Positions 1 to 9,860 of a stretch of 64,000 bases of DNA are shown one piece after another (within the stretch, counting starts at the first letter, position 1; each line of letters begins with the position of its first letter). The notes beneath the pieces are model-generated. The model searched no databases. It saw only the letters and a program-made list of their open reading frames with translations, and was not told the DNA's origin. The position numbers and the translations under genes were made by a program. Source of the stretch: Longimicrobiaceae bacterium (GTDB lineage Bacteria > Gemmatimonadota > Gemmatimonadetes > Longimicrobiales > Longimicrobiaceae); assembly GCA_036375715.1 (NCBI GenBank), contig DASVBS010000079.1:85292-149291 (forward strand), in the 5' to 3' direction.

Positions 1-830
1 GGGGTGACGAAGTCGCGGCCCGCCAGGAGCGCCTCGGCTCGCGCCGCAAGGAAGAGGGACACGCCCGCGCGGGGGCTCGCGCCCAGCGCGAGTGCGGCGT
101 CTTCCCGCGTCGACCTCACGATCGCGGTGATGTAGTCACGAATCGATGGCTCCACGTGCACGGCCGCCACTGCCGCTCGCAGCCGGAGGAGATCCTCCGC
201 CGAGGCAACCGGCTCGATCCCGAAGCTCTCCGTCCGATCCGAGCTGAAGCCGTCGGCGTACAGGTCCAGGATGGCCCGCTCCGCCTCGGCGTCGGGATAC
301 GGCACCACCACCTTCAGCAGAAAGCGATCGAGCTGCGCCTCGGGAAGCGGGTACGTCCCTTCGTATTCGACCGGGTTCTGGGAGGCGAAGACGGTGAAGG
401 ACGGGGGCAGCGGCCGCGTTACCCCGTCGGTGGTGACCTGGCGCTCCTGCATCGCCTCCAGCAGCGCCGACTGCGTCTTGGCGGGGGCGCGGTTGATCTC
501 GTCGGCGAGCAGGAGGTCGGTGAAGATCGGTCCCGGATGGAAAACGAACTCGCGCCGCAGCTCGTCCAGGATGCTCGTGCCCGTCAGGTCGATCGGCATC
601 AGGTCGGGCGTGAACTGTACCCGTCCGAAGCGCACGTCGAGGGTGCGGGCCAGGGCACGGATGGCCAGCGTCTTGGCCACCCCGGGAACCCCTTCGAGCA
701 GGACGTGCCCGCCCGCCAGCAGGGCGACCAGCAGCTGGTGAAGTACCTCCTCCTGCCCGAGCACCACGCGGCTGAGTTGGGCCTCCACCGCCCGCGCGCG
801 CTCCGTCGCCTCCTCCATCATCGTCGTCAC
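1..830 (-). CDS. MoxR-family AAA+ ATPase (3' end outside window)
   Basis: The reverse strand reads in one open frame from a GTG at 830 to the window edge. It shows the MoxR signature: Walker A GVPGVAKT, the segment DLMPIDLTGTSIL, Walker B LLADEI followed by NRAPAKTQSALLEAMQE, the sensor FASQNPVEYEG, and GASPRAGVSLFLAARA in the lid. MoxR ATPases act as chaperones that remodel or activate partner proteins, usually VWA or DUF58 proteins. The start overlaps the stop of the DUF4350 gene (GTGA), with alternative ATGs at 821 and 818. The usual family length is about 320 residues and about 276 are visible, so the end and the expected DUF58 partner lie beyond the left edge. Family assignment is secure; the substrate is unknown. 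Confidence 0.93.
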   Translation of the reverse strand, partial: MTTMMEEATERARAVEAQLSRVVLGQEEVLHQLLVALLAGGHVLLEGVPGVAKTLAIRALARTLDVRFGRVQFTPDLMPIDLTGTSILDELRREFVFHPGPIFTDLLLADEINRAPAKTQSALLEAMQERQVTTDGVTRPLPPSFTVFASQNPVEYEGTYPLPEAQLDRFLLKVVVPYPDAEAERAILDLYADGFSSDRTESFGIEPVASAEDLLRLRAAVAAVHVEPSIRDYITAIVRSTREDAALALGASPRAGVSLFLAARAEALLAGRDFVT

Positions 831-1999
831 GTTCGCCTCTTCTCCGCAATCAGCTCGTCCAGCCGAGCCGCCAGGGTGGTCAAGTTCTCTTCCTTCTGCG
901 CCGAGTGGGTGCCCTTCCGGGAGCTCACGAGTCCGCTCGACAATTCGCTCGGCGCCTCCGAAGGGAGACTCCGTAGCACGCGCTCGACGTCAAGGGGTCC
1001 GGGGTGCGCGGCGCCGAGTCGGCGCGCCGCCCCGGCCAGCAGCAGGTGCCTCGCCCGGCCACGAGCTCCGCCGGCTTCGTAGGCCCGCGCGAGGGCGTGG
1101 AGATGCTCCAGCGGCGAGCGGCGACGCGGGGGTGCCGGCGCCTCCGCCGAGCCGAAGCGTGCGCCGAGCAGGAGCAGCAGCAGCCCGCCGACGAGCAGGA
1201 GCTGCACGGTCATCCAGCCCGCAGGTTGGCGGGCGAGGAAGGATATCAGCGCGCCGGCAGGGCTTCCGCCACCGCGGAAGCCGTGGTGATACTCGTCGAA
1301 CTGCAGCTCCTGCCCTCCTGCCGTGAGCTCGCGGGCCAAGCGGGCGAAGAGCAGGGCAGCACCGCTCTCCCGCAGCGCCCGATTGGAGAGTGGCTCCGTA
1401 TCGCTCCAGGCGAAAATTTCCCCATCCCTCCGCGTCATCCGCACTACGGCCACCCGTTCGGCGTCGATGCGGAGCAGCGCCTGCGCGCCCTCCCGGAACG
1501 CTTTTGCGCTGTCCGGGAAAGCGAAGCGGAAGCCGCGAACGCTGTCGATCCCTGCCGTCTGAGGTGCCGCGACCGTCACGGAAGCGGTGCGCAGTGTCGA
1601 CAGCGGCAGAGTATCCGGGGAAGCTCTGCCGAGCGAAAGCCCCAGGGCCGCGAGCAGCGGGTCCCCTGGCGACGGGGCGTAGATCAAGCGGCCGCCGTCC
1701 TCGACCCACGCGAGGAGAGCGCGGGCCTCGAGCGGCGTGAGCTCGTCGGTCGGCCGCAGGATGACCATCGCTTCCGGCAGCGGATCCCCCTCGACCAGGG
1801 GACTCAGCCTGCGCTCTGCGGGGATCCCGAGCTCCTGCAGCATCAGGAAGAGAGCGAGGGTCCCGCGAGGAGTGGCGCGAAAGCTGGTGGGACGGGGATC
1901 GAGATTGCTGCGGCCATCCCGGTCCGAGGTGAGGAGCGCCAGCACCAGCGCCGCCCCGAGCAACAGCGCCACGCCTCGCCAGCTCGAACGCTCACCCAT
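827..1999 (-). CDS. DUF4350 domain membrane protein
   Basis: About 390 residues. An N-terminal transmembrane segment (GVALLLGAALVLALL) is followed by a soluble domain of the GATase-like DUF4350 type (FLMLQELGIPAERRLSPL, later WVEDGGRLIYAPSPG), then a second hydrophobic segment (MTVQLLLVGGLLLLLLGARF) and a cytosolic tail. DUF4350 proteins typically sit between DUF4129 and MoxR genes, as here, and the role of this cassette is not established. It overlaps the upstream gene by a few bases and the MoxR gene by 4 bases, so the three are co-transcribed. ATG 1999 is used; ATG 2011 in the same frame is equally possible. Confidence 0.85.
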   Translation of the reverse strand: MGERSSWRGVALLLGAALVLALLTSDRDGRSNLDPRPTSFRATPRGTLALFLMLQELGIPAERRLSPLVEGDPLPEAMVILRPTDELTPLEARALLAWVEDGGRLIYAPSPGDPLLAALGLSLGRASPDTLPLSTLRTASVTVAAPQTAGIDSVRGFRFAFPDSAKAFREGAQALLRIDAERVAVVRMTRRDGEIFAWSDTEPLSNRALRESGAALLFARLARELTAGGQELQFDEYHHGFRGGGSPAGALISFLARQPAGWMTVQLLLVGGLLLLLLGARFGSAEAPAPPRRRSPLEHLHALARAYEAGGARGRARHLLLAGAARRLGAAHPGPLDVERVLRSLPSEAPSELSSGLVSSRKGTHSAQKEENLTTLAARLDELIAEKRRT

Positions 2000-2633
2000 G
2001 GTCGACTGCATGCTCGGGCGCCGAGCTGGCAAGGTCGCGCAGCTTTCCGAAGTCGCTCTCGTCGGCCGGGCGGGCTCCGAAGGCCACCGGTTCGAACCCC
2101 CGCAGGAACCGATCGAGTAGTCGGCCCGCCTGCGGGTCGCGTCGGCTCTCCCGGCGGTAGTCTCCGGGCGTCTTCGAAGGATCTAGATGGACTGTTCCGC
2201 GTGCGGCCAGTCTGCTCAGCAGGCCGTGATACAGCGCGAAGGCAGCGTCCCGCCATCGCCCCGCCGCGGCCAGGGAAGACGCGAGCGCCTCCCACTCCGC
2301 CGCGCTCGCCGGAGGGGCAGCCAGTTGGGATCGCGCTTCTTGCGGCCCGCGACCATCCTTCCGTGCCCCCGCGTGCGAAATCACCCGCAGCAGCAGATGC
2401 CCCGCCAGCGCTCCGAAGCCGACAGCGACGAGCACGAAGAGCGCCAGACCCTCGCCCTCGCGGAGTTGGAAGGAGGGGAGGAGGTCCCGCAGCAGGTCGA
2501 CCAGCGAGCGCAGTGCGCGGCCGATCAGCTCCCGGAGCGGCGAGGCGGACCGTTCGGTGAACTCTGGACGGGAGAAGACCCGTTCCAGCGCCCCTTGAAC
2601 TTCCTGCGGGGTCTGCCACCACACTGCCATCAT
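1992..2633 (-). CDS. DUF4129 domain membrane protein
   Basis: 213 residues with one clear transmembrane helix (GLALFVLVAVGFGALAGHLLL) and a C-terminal cytosolic domain with the DUF4129 pattern: WRDAAFALYHGLLSRLAARG, then a PGDYRRESRRDP-like stretch and LLDRFLRGFEPVAFG. Proteins with this domain are constant companions of MoxR/DUF58/DUF4350 cassettes, and some are fused to transglutaminase domains; this one is not. ATG 2633 follows an in-frame stop about 36 bases upstream, and a second ATG follows immediately. It is the second gene of the minus-strand cassette. Function is inferred only from context, possibly cell-envelope processing. Confidence 0.8.
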   Translation of the reverse strand: MMAVWWQTPQEVQGALERVFSRPEFTERSASPLRELIGRALRSLVDLLRDLLPSFQLREGEGLALFVLVAVGFGALAGHLLLRVISHAGARKDGRGPQEARSQLAAPPASAAEWEALASSLAAAGRWRDAAFALYHGLLSRLAARGTVHLDPSKTPGDYRRESRRDPQAGRLLDRFLRGFEPVAFGARPADESDFGKLRDLASSAPEHAVDHG

Positions 2634-2797
2634 CCGGTCACCGGTCAGGCCGCGGAACCGCGTTCGTTACTGCTGGCCGCCGCCCGAGCTCCGCTGCCGT
2701 CAGGCACCTGGCCATCCGGTCACCGCATCGAGCCACGACCGAGCAGCGGACGAGCGGGTAACACAAGGACAGGTAGCGCACAGCCACACCCCGTCGC

Positions 2798-3703
2798 TCA
2801 ACTGAGGGCCGGCTCCGACGGCTGATCGAGCGCTTCTGCGACCAGATCGATGTCGTAGCCTTCCGTCCGGACCCGGCGGTCGAAGTAGAGCAGGGTGAAG
2901 CATCCGACCATGAACGGCGTGGTCAACGCGGTGCAGACGACGGTGACCAGCTGCTGGAGGACCACCTGGCCGGGGCTCAAAGCGGCGGCCGACTCGACGT
3001 CCCACATCGCGCCCCCGATCCCGACCAGGAAGGAGATTCCAACCAGCGGAAGGATCGCGATGATGCTGCTCACGATCACCAGCCCGAGGATTCGAAGCCG
3101 CGCCCCGCGGGCGAGCCGATCGGAGCGCCGCAGCGAAGCCCACACCCCCAGGTCCTCCACCACCATGGCGGGAATAACCGCGAAGAAGCTGGCCAGGACC
3201 ACCACCGCGACCAGGAACGCCACCAGTGACAGGATCGCAAGGACGAACCCCGCAGCGGTGTCGCCCATGTTCATGCTCGCGAGCAGGAGCGCCGCCAGAG
3301 CGAGGACGAGCGCCACCGCTATCAGCAGGACGAGGCCGGCGAGCATGATGACCAGGCCTGCCCCGGCCATTCTGGGGAGGACGCGCAGCGACCGCGCGTA
3401 GCCGTCGCGGACCGAAGTTTCTTCGTCGCGAAGCTGCCGTGCGGTCTGCCGCGTCAGCGCACCCCATACCAGGCTCCAGAGCAGCGCGCTCAAAACGACC
3501 GCCGCCATCATACTCCCCGCCGCGGAAGGGTCGGCCGCGGCTGAATCTTCCGAGATCACCGCTGCCTCCATCATCCGACCGGCCAGCGCCAGGGGAATGG
3601 CCGCCAGCAGCGAGGTCGTGAAGAGGGTGGTGAAGTCGCGCCGGTAGAGCGTGAACGCTCCGTCGAGCAACTCGCCGAACGCAAGGGGACGCAGTGATGG
3701 CAC
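2798..3703 (-). CDS. Polytopic membrane protein (glycerophosphodiesterase membrane-domain-like)
   Basis: 301 residues with about six hydrophobic segments. The opening LRPLAFGELLDGAFTLYRRDF and the closing LLYFDRRVRTEGYDIDL are the typical ends of proteins annotated as glycerophosphoryl diester phosphodiesterase membrane domain (DUF7847-like). There is no catalytic phosphodiesterase domain, so this is a stand-alone membrane protein. It lies 164 bases upstream of the DUF4129 gene on the same strand and is commonly seen at the head of such MoxR cassettes. Its role is unknown; a membrane scaffold is a guess. Confidence 0.75.
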   Translation of the reverse strand: MPSLRPLAFGELLDGAFTLYRRDFTTLFTTSLLAAIPLALAGRMMEAAVISEDSAAADPSAAGSMMAAVVLSALLWSLVWGALTRQTARQLRDEETSVRDGYARSLRVLPRMAGAGLVIMLAGLVLLIAVALVLALAALLLASMNMGDTAAGFVLAILSLVAFLVAVVVLASFFAVIPAMVVEDLGVWASLRRSDRLARGARLRILGLVIVSSIIAILPLVGISFLVGIGGAMWDVESAAALSPGQVVLQQLVTVVCTALTTPFMVGCFTLLYFDRRVRTEGYDIDLVAEALDQPSEPALS

Positions 3704-3776
3704 GGATTCAAGCTCCGTCGTACGGGGGAAACTGAAGGAGGGCTCCGACCGGCCTACCTCCCGCTGGGAACCGCGG

Positions 3777-4286
3777 TCAACGAGCCGGCGAGGCTTCCAG
3801 GTTCACCTTCACGCCGCCCTGAAGAGTCTGCAGAACCACGCAGTAGCGCTCCGTCAGCTTCAGCAGGGTCGCCAGCTGGGCCGCGTCGGCGGAGGTGTCG
3901 AGCTCGGCGCTCAATCGAATCGCAACGAAGCCCACCGGCGCATCGCGCGCTACGCCCAGCGTGCCGCGGAAGTCGAGGTCGCCCTCGGCTCGAATCGTCC
4001 CGGAGAGGAGGTCGACGCCGATGGCCGTCGCCACCGCCTTCATCGTCACGCCGGCGCACGCCACCAGCGCCTCCAGAAGCATATCGCCCGAGCAGGCCAG
4101 CTCGCCCGTGCCTCCTGTGGCCGGGTGCAAACCCGCTTCGACGAGCGACCGACCAGTCTCCACACGGCAGGAGAGGTTCTCGCCGAGGCGCCCCTCTGCG
4201 CGCAGCGTCACCAGTCCTGCCGCCGGATCCTCCCGGTAGCGATCCTTCAGGGGCGCCTGGATGGCCCGGAGTTCTTCCGCGTCCAC
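3777..4286 (-). CDS. OsmC family protein
   Basis: 169 residues, a normal length for the OsmC/Ohr fold. The family's redox cysteine is in GELACSGDMLLEALVACAGVT and the second conserved cysteine in LTERYCVVLQ. OsmC/Ohr proteins reduce organic hydroperoxides with thiol reductants; this sequence looks nearer to the general OsmC/YhfA group than to Ohr. It begins with GTG at 4286, two bases after the phosphoglucomutase stop, so the two form one operon. The substrate cannot be told from sequence. Confidence 0.85.
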   Translation of the reverse strand: MDAEELRAIQAPLKDRYREDPAAGLVTLRAEGRLGENLSCRVETGRSLVEAGLHPATGGTGELACSGDMLLEALVACAGVTMKAVATAIGVDLLSGTIRAEGDLDFRGTLGVARDAPVGFVAIRLSAELDTSADAAQLATLLKLTERYCVVLQTLQGGVKVNLEASPAR

Positions 4287-4287
4287 G

Positions 4288-5928
4288 TCAACCCCGCAGC
4301 GCGGCGCTCACGATCTCCCTTGCTTCCTCCTGGATGCGCCTCAGGTGATCGGGTCCTCGGAAGCTCTCCGCGTAGATTTTGTACACGTCCTCCGTGCCGG
4401 AGGGGCGAGCGGCGAACCAGCCGTTGGCGGTCACCACCTTCAGCCCGCCGATCGGGGCGTTATTTCCCGATGCGCGGGTCAGCTTGGCCACGATCGGATC
4501 CCCCGCCAGCTCGTGGGCGGTGACCATCTCCGGCGAGAGCCGAGACAGCCGGGCTTTTTCTTCGCGCGTGGCGGGGGCGTCGATCCGCTCGTAGACGGGG
4601 GATCCGAAGCGCTCCTCCAGCGCGCGATAGTGCTCACCCGGGTGCCGGCCGGTAACGGCGGTGATCTCCGCGGCGAGCAAGGAGAGGAGAATGCCGTCCT
4701 TGTCGGTCGTCCAGACCGTGCCGTTGCGGCGGAGGAACGAAGCGCCGGCGCTCTCCTCTCCCCCAAAGCCGATGGAGCCATCGAGCAGGCCGGGAACGAA
4801 CCACTTGAATCCAACCGGAACCTCGTCCAGCCGGCGACCGAGATCCTCGGCTACCCGGTCGATCATGGAGCTGGAGACCAGGGTCTTGCCGACACCGGCC
4901 GACGCCGGCCAATCGGGGCGATTGCCGTAGAGATAGTGGATCGCTACGGCGAGGTAGTGGTTCGGGTTCAGGAGCCCGTCGGGCGTGACGATCCCGTGGC
5001 GGTCAGCGTCGGGGTCGTTCCCGAAGGCGATGTCGAAGCGATCCTTCAGGTCGATGAGGCCGGCCATGGCGTCGGGCGAGGAGCAGTCCATTCGGATCTT
5101 CCCGTCCCGATCCACCCGCATGAAGGAGAAAGCCGGGTCGATGGCCCGGTTGGTTACCTCGATCTTCAGGCCGTAACGCTCGGCAATAGGGTCCCAGTAC
5201 GACAGGCTGGAGCCGCCCAGCGGATCAGCCCCGATACGCAGTCCTTCCGCCGCCACCGCCTCCAGGTTCAGCACCTCGCCGAGCTCCGCGACGTAGGAGC
5301 CTACATAGTCGTGGCGGTGCGTGCGCGACGAGGCGAGCGCCTCCGACAAGCGAACCCGCTTCACCCCTCTGAGATCTGATTCGAGCAGCTCGTTCGCCCT
5401 CTTTTCGATGACCGCCGTCGTGGAAGTATCGGCCGGACCGCCGGTCGGTGGATTGTACTTGATCCCCCCATCCTGAGGCGGATTGTGCGAGGGTGTGATC
5501 ACCACCCCGTCCGCCCTTCCCCTATTGCCGCCGCGATTGTGGATCAGGATGGCGTGTGAGACGGCGGGAGTAGGCGTGTAACCGAGCTCCCGATCCACAA
5601 CCAGGTCCACGTCGTTCGCGGCGAAGACCTCGAGCGCCGTGGTGAACGCCGCTTCGGAGAGGGCGTGCGTGTCCATCGCCAGGTACAGGGGCCCGTCGAT
5701 CCCCTCAGCCTTACGGTACTCGGCGATCGCCTGACAGGTGGCCAGGATGTGGTCCTCGTTGAAGCTGCTCTCCAGCGAGGTGCCGCGGTGTCCCGAGGTC
5801 CCGAAGGTCACGCGCTGCCCGGGTTGCGAGGGGTCCGGCGGGCTCGTGTAATAGCGACTCAGCAGGCGCGGCACATTGATCAGGAGCTCCCGAGGAGCGG
5901 GCTTGCCCGCGAGCGGGTGACGGGACAT
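4288..5928 (-). CDS. pgm: Phosphoglucomutase, alpha-D-glucose phosphate specific
   Basis: 546 residues, the same length as the E. coli enzyme. It interconverts glucose-1-phosphate and glucose-6-phosphate. The phosphoserine loop TPSHNPP is present (serine 147), as are the metal-binding loop [12 protein letters not shown], the sugar-binding loop [12 protein letters not shown] and the phosphate-binding [16 protein letters not shown] near the C-terminus. ATG 5928 opens at MSRHPLAGK, the usual start of bacterial Pgm; the same frame runs open for another 1.6 kb upstream only because it is antisense to the GH2 gene. It should supply glucose-1-phosphate to the GlgC/GlgA pair at the right end of the window. 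Confidence 0.96.
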   Translation of the reverse strand: MSRHPLAGKPAPRELLINVPRLLSRYYTSPPDPSQPGQRVTFGTSGHRGTSLESSFNEDHILATCQAIAEYRKAEGIDGPLYLAMDTHALSEAAFTTALEVFAANDVDLVVDRELGYTPTPAVSHAILIHNRGGNRGRADGVVITPSHNPPQDGGIKYNPPTGGPADTSTTAVIEKRANELLESDLRGVKRVRLSEALASSRTHRHDYVGSYVAELGEVLNLEAVAAEGLRIGADPLGGSSLSYWDPIAERYGLKIEVTNRAIDPAFSFMRVDRDGKIRMDCSSPDAMAGLIDLKDRFDIAFGNDPDADRHGIVTPDGLLNPNHYLAVAIHYLYGNRPDWPASAGVGKTLVSSSMIDRVAEDLGRRLDEVPVGFKWFVPGLLDGSIGFGGEESAGASFLRRNGTVWTTDKDGILLSLLAAEITAVTGRHPGEHYRALEERFGSPVYERIDAPATREEKARLSRLSPEMVTAHELAGDPIVAKLTRASGNNAPIGGLKVVTANGWFAARPSGTEDVYKIYAESFRGPDHLRRIQEEAREIVSAALRG

Positions 5929-6045
5929 GGCTGTTGTAGCAGCAAGGTGGCGGGTTGTAGATTCGCGCGAACGGCGGCCTGCATCGAAGCGCGCTCGACA
6001 ACGCTCGCTCGGCGTAGACCCTACCACCCAACCTTTCTCCTGTCC

Positions 6046-8877
6046 ATGCGAAAGACAAGTCAGTGGATCGACCTGCGGCTGGCACGTGCCGCGTCTCTGG
6101 CAACCTTCGTCGCGCTGGCGGCGGTCGCGGGTCCGGCGGCGAGTCAGGACGCAAGCCAGGACATTCCTCTCCCGGAGCACCCGCGACCGGATCTCCAGCG
6201 ACCGGACTGGGTGAACCTGAACGGCGCCTGGAACTTCCAGTTCGACCCGTCGGATGCCGGGCAGGACCAGGGATGGCCCTCCCGAGGTCTGCCGACACCG
6301 CGCCGGATCACGGTTCCTTTCGGCTGGGGATCTCCGCTCTCGGGAGTGCCGGATAGCGCGGACATCGGGTGGTACGAGCGAACCATCCGCGTCCCGGAGG
6401 ACTGGAGCGGGCAGCGCGTCTTCCTGGTGGTGGGTGCGGCGGACTGGCACACGACCGCCTGGCTCGACGGTGAGCTGCTGGGGACCCACCAGGGCGGCTA
6501 TGTTCCCTTCGAGTTCGAGCTGACGCCCCACCTGCGACCCGGGGAGGAGCAGCGCCTCGTCCTCCGCATCGACGACGCGGCGCGCGAGTTCAAGCTCGAG
6601 GGGAAGCAGGGCTACGGCAACGTGCGCGGCATCTGGCAAACCCCCTACCTGGAAGCCCGCGGCAGCACCCCGATCCGCAGCATTCATTTCTCTCCTGACA
6701 TCCACGAGAGCCGCGTACAGGTCGAGGCGACGCTGCTGGAGCCCGCCTCCGCGGCCGGTACTCTCACGCTCGAGTTCGCCGACTCGTCCGTTTCCTCGGT
6801 CACCCAGCGGGTTCGGGCCGGCGAGCAGGTCGTTCGCTTCTCCGTCCCCATCCCCGATGCGCACCTCTGGTCGCTCGACGACCCGTATCTCTACGAGGTG
6901 ACCGCCCGGCTCGCCGCGGGGGGAGCGGAGGACGAGTTGCACACCTACTTCGGTATGCGCGAGATCTCGGTGGTCGACCTCCCCGGCACCGACTACCGCT
7001 ACGTTGCCATCAACGGCGAGCCCATCTACCTGCAGCTGACGCTGGACCAGGCCTACCACCCCGAGGGTTACTACACCTTCCCGAGCGACGAATTCGTGCG
7101 GAATGAGGTGTTGCGCGCCCGCCAGATCGGACTGAACGGCCTGCGTGTGCACATCAAGGTGCCGCTGACCCGGAAGCTCTACTGGGCGGATCGCCTGGGA
7201 ATGCTGATCATGGAGGACCTCCCTAACTCCTGGGGAGAGCCGGACGCCGATGCACGGACGGAGTCCGAGGCGACGCTGCGCGCGATGATCGAGCGCGACT
7301 ACAACCATCCGTCCGTCTTCTCCTGGATTCTCTTCAACGAGACCTGGGGGCTCCGGCACCGGGACGGCGACCAGGAGGTCTACCGCCCGGAGACCAAGGA
7401 GTGGGTCGTCTCCATGGTCCGCCTCGCCAAGGATCTGGATCCCACGCGGCTGGTGGAGGACAACTCCGTCTGCTGCGGCGTCGGTCACACCGAGACAGAC
7501 CTCAACACCTGGCACTCTTATCTCCCTGGTTGGGAGTGGGAGGAGCACCTGCGGATCATCAGCGACAGCACCTATCCGGGTTCAGGGTGGAACTTCGAGG
7601 ATGGGTGGGAGCAGGCTCGCCAGCCCAACCTCAACAGCGAGTTCGGCAACGTCTGGGGATACGAGGGGTCCACCGGAGACGTGGATTACACCTGGGACTA
7701 TCACCGGGCGATCGAGGCCTTCCGACGCCACCCGAAAGTCGCCGGGTGGCTCTACACCGAGCACCACGACGTCATCAACGAGTGGAACGGCTACTGGCGC
7801 TACGACCGCTCCGACAAGGTGACCGGACTCGACGAGCTGGTCCCGGGAATGTCGCTGCGCGACTTCCACTCGCCGATCTACGTCGCCATGGAGGGCCCGC
7901 TCAGCCGCGAAGTGCAGAGCGGGGAGACCGTGAGTGTACCGCTGCGTGCATCCTTCCTGACCGGCCACGACGGTTACGGGAATTCCCTCCGCCTCGTCAC
8001 CGAGCTGTATTGGTGGGACGCTCTGGGGCGCCGACAGACGCAGGGCGCACAGTCGCGGACCATCCCGTACCGGCCGTGGATGATCGATGACCTGGAGCCC
8101 CTCTCGATCACCATGCCCGAGGGGCCTGCGGTGGCGGTGCTGACGCTGCGCATCGAGGACGCCGCCGGGGCGGTCCTGGGACGAAACTTTACCACCTTCG
8201 TGGTCAACGGTGAGACTCCCTCGACCATGCAGCTCGAGGGTGGACGAACCGGCCGTCTGGTCTCCTTCGAGCCAGCGAGCTTCACCGCGGCCGAATGGTC
8301 GCGCAAACAATGGAACGTGCTGGACGGCCTGAAGGTGAACGGGGCCGGATCGGGATTCTTCGAGTACCGGATCCCGTGGCCTTCCGGCCTCAGCGCGGAC
8401 GGACTGCAATCGGTCACGTTCATCGCCGAGTTGGGGGCGAAGCAGCTGTTCGGCAAGGACCAGGAGGGCGCCGCCGCAATCGAGGGCGACTTCATGCGGG
8501 GCGAGGGGACTCACGATCCTAGCCGCAACCCGAATTCCTATCCGATGACCGATGAGACCCCGTTCCCCAGCGCGGTGACGCTGCGGGTGAACGGGGTCGT
8601 AGCGGGGACCGAAGAATTGCACGATGATGCCGCGGACCACCGCGGAATCCTCTCCTGGCATTCGCAGCTGCAGGACCGCAGGCTGCGGGAGGCGGGTTCC
8701 TACGGGCAACTGGTGAGGATCGCCCTGCCGCAGGAGGCGTTGCGGCGGGCGCAGCAGGCGGGTGAGTTGGTGCTGCGCCTGGAGGTGGACGAGGCCCTGC
8801 CGGGTGGGCTCGCCATCTACGGGCAACGCTTCGGCCGCTTCCCGCTCGACCCGACCCTGGTCTTCGTGGAACGCTGA
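6046..8877 (+). CDS. Secreted glycoside hydrolase family 2 protein
   Basis: 943 residues. A signal peptide ([16 protein letters not shown]) is followed by the GH2 sugar-binding jelly roll ([32 protein letters not shown]), an immunoglobulin-like domain, and a TIM barrel with the acid/base glutamate in WILFNETWG (E432) and a probable nucleophile in LNSEFGN (E532). A long C-terminal beta-rich region follows (about residues 620-943). GH2 enzymes include beta-galactosidase, beta-mannosidase and beta-glucuronidase; specificity is not readable here. ATG 6046 is chosen because it gives a proper signal peptide, although the frame is open further upstream. It is divergent from pgm with a gap of 117 bases and followed by a strong hairpin terminator. 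Confidence 0.92.
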   Translation: MRKTSQWIDLRLARAASLATFVALAAVAGPAASQDASQDIPLPEHPRPDLQRPDWVNLNGAWNFQFDPSDAGQDQGWPSRGLPTPRRITVPFGWGSPLSGVPDSADIGWYERTIRVPEDWSGQRVFLVVGAADWHTTAWLDGELLGTHQGGYVPFEFELTPHLRPGEEQRLVLRIDDAAREFKLEGKQGYGNVRGIWQTPYLEARGSTPIRSIHFSPDIHESRVQVEATLLEPASAAGTLTLEFADSSVSSVTQRVRAGEQVVRFSVPIPDAHLWSLDDPYLYEVTARLAAGGAEDELHTYFGMREISVVDLPGTDYRYVAINGEPIYLQLTLDQAYHPEGYYTFPSDEFVRNEVLRARQIGLNGLRVHIKVPLTRKLYWADRLGMLIMEDLPNSWGEPDADARTESEATLRAMIERDYNHPSVFSWILFNETWGLRHRDGDQEVYRPETKEWVVSMVRLAKDLDPTRLVEDNSVCCGVGHTETDLNTWHSYLPGWEWEEHLRIISDSTYPGSGWNFEDGWEQARQPNLNSEFGNVWGYEGSTGDVDYTWDYHRAIEAFRRHPKVAGWLYTEHHDVINEWNGYWRYDRSDKVTGLDELVPGMSLRDFHSPIYVAMEGPLSREVQSGETVSVPLRASFLTGHDGYGNSLRLVTELYWWDALGRRQTQGAQSRTIPYRPWMIDDLEPLSITMPEGPAVAVLTLRIEDAAGAVLGRNFTTFVVNGETPSTMQLEGGRTGRLVSFEPASFTAAEWSRKQWNVLDGLKVNGAGSGFFEYRIPWPSGLSADGLQSVTFIAELGAKQLFGKDQEGAAAIEGDFMRGEGTHDPSRNPNSYPMTDETPFPSAVTLRVNGVVAGTEELHDDAADHRGILSWHSQLQDRRLREAGSYGQLVRIALPQEALRRAQQAGELVLRLEVDEALPGGLAIYGQRFGRFPLDPTLVFVER

Positions 8878-8898
8878 TTCCCTTTACCTCCTTCTTCC

Positions 8899-8943
8899 CG
8901 GCCGGGTGGGGCTCGACCTGGATCGACCCCACCCGGCCAGTTT
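8899..8943 (+). terminator. Hairpin terminator after GH2 gene
   Basis: A perfect 12-bp stem, GGCCGGGTGGGG at 8900-8911 with its complement at 8927-8938, encloses a 15-base loop and is followed by AGTTT. It lies 22 bases after the GH2 stop. The T-tract is short, so termination efficiency is uncertain. Confidence 0.7.
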
Positions 8944-8969
8944 ACGTCGGAGGAGTGCAACCGTATCAT
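8941..8969 (+). promoter_or_regulatory. Possible sigma70-like promoter for the 9032 gene
   Basis: TTTACG at 8941-8946 is followed after exactly 17 bases by TATCAT at 8964-8969, directly after the GH2 terminator and about 60 bases before the next start codon. Each box differs from consensus at two or three positions, so this is suggestive only. Confidence 0.3.
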
Positions 8970-9031
8970 TCCGCTGCCGATAATTCCCTTGCAGTCGTGA
9001 TCTGCGGAACACCCAGGGTTTCCTTCTGCCC

Positions 9032-9844
9032 ATGCTCCTCCAGCACGGCGGGGAGTCCGATTCCTCCGCCACCTTCTTCGAGCTCAACGAGGAGTTGAGC
9101 GCCGCGCGCCGGGCCCTGCTCCACTTCGCAGAGGCGGAGGGAGTGCTGGAGTCGGTGCTGACCGATCCCTCCTTCCCCGAAAATCGCTACTCCAGCATCG
9201 CAGGCGTGAGGGCGTTCGTTACCGTGAGCGAGCTGCTCCGCGTCGTGGCGCGCGCCCCGGAGCCGGAAGACGAGCGGCAGGACGAGGAGGCGACGGCCGT
9301 ATACGCCTCCCTCCTCCAACTGGCGGAGGTCTTCGATATCCTCATCGACCAGCACTCGCTCGTGTACGGCGATGCCGTTGCCCTGGCCGAGGGAATGCAG
9401 GACGGCTGGCTGGCGATGGGGGGATGCCCGACGAGGGGTGCCTGCTTGGAGGATGCGGCGGGGGTGTGTGGGCGCATGCGAGAGAACCTGGCGCCGACCG
9501 GTACCCTGGTCGAACAACTCGAATCGCTACCCGCGGCCAGCCGTGAGCAGGCGGTCGCGCGGCTTCGCGAAGTGGAGGGAGAGCCGTGGATGCGCGAGGC
9601 GCGCTACCTCGCTCTCCGCGCGGTCGACGCCTGTGTCCCCGCCGACGCCCTGGACGGAAGGGTGGCGCGGGCGCTGGAGGGGCTGCGGCGTCCACCCGAG
9701 CACCTGACGAACGTCAACGACCGCGAGGCACTGAGCGTGGCGATGGGCGACGCGGTGCTGGCGAGCCTGGTGCGCGGGTGCTCGCGTGCCTTCGTCTCGG
9801 CCGCATTGGAGCGTCCCTTCGCGGCGCTCGCCCCGGTGCACTGA
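9032..9844 (+). CDS. Hypothetical protein, alpha-helical
   Basis: 270 residues that I do not recognise. The sequence is acidic and largely helical, without signal peptide or membrane segment. A short cysteine-containing stretch (GGCPTRGACLEDAAGVCGRM, about residues 132-151) could bind a metal, though three cysteines alone are weak evidence. Codon use has the strong G/C third-position bias of the neighbouring genes, supporting that it is coding. It stands alone between a terminator and the convergent histidine kinase gene, which ends 17 bases beyond its stop. No function is proposed. Confidence 0.7.
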   Translation: MLLQHGGESDSSATFFELNEELSAARRALLHFAEAEGVLESVLTDPSFPENRYSSIAGVRAFVTVSELLRVVARAPEPEDERQDEEATAVYASLLQLAEVFDILIDQHSLVYGDAVALAEGMQDGWLAMGGCPTRGACLEDAAGVCGRMRENLAPTGTLVEQLESLPAASREQAVARLREVEGEPWMREARYLALRAVDACVPADALDGRVARALEGLRRPPEHLTNVNDREALSVAMGDAVLASLVRGCSRAFVSAALERPFAALAPVH

Positions 9845-9860
9845 TGTCTCAGCCCCCGGG

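Noticed and set aside
136..849. Minus-strand frame at the left end in a different phase from MoxR
   Set aside because: Arg/Gly/Pro-rich nonsense; the MoxR frame starting at 830 carries all family motifs.
2085..2105. GGTTCGAACCC, resembling a tRNA T-loop
   Set aside because: It lies inside the DUF4129 gene and encodes conserved residues; no cloverleaf can be built around it.
5926..7548. Long minus-strand frame extending upstream of pgm
   Set aside because: It is antisense to the GH2 gene; high GC keeps the frame open. The Pgm homology begins exactly at ATG 5928.
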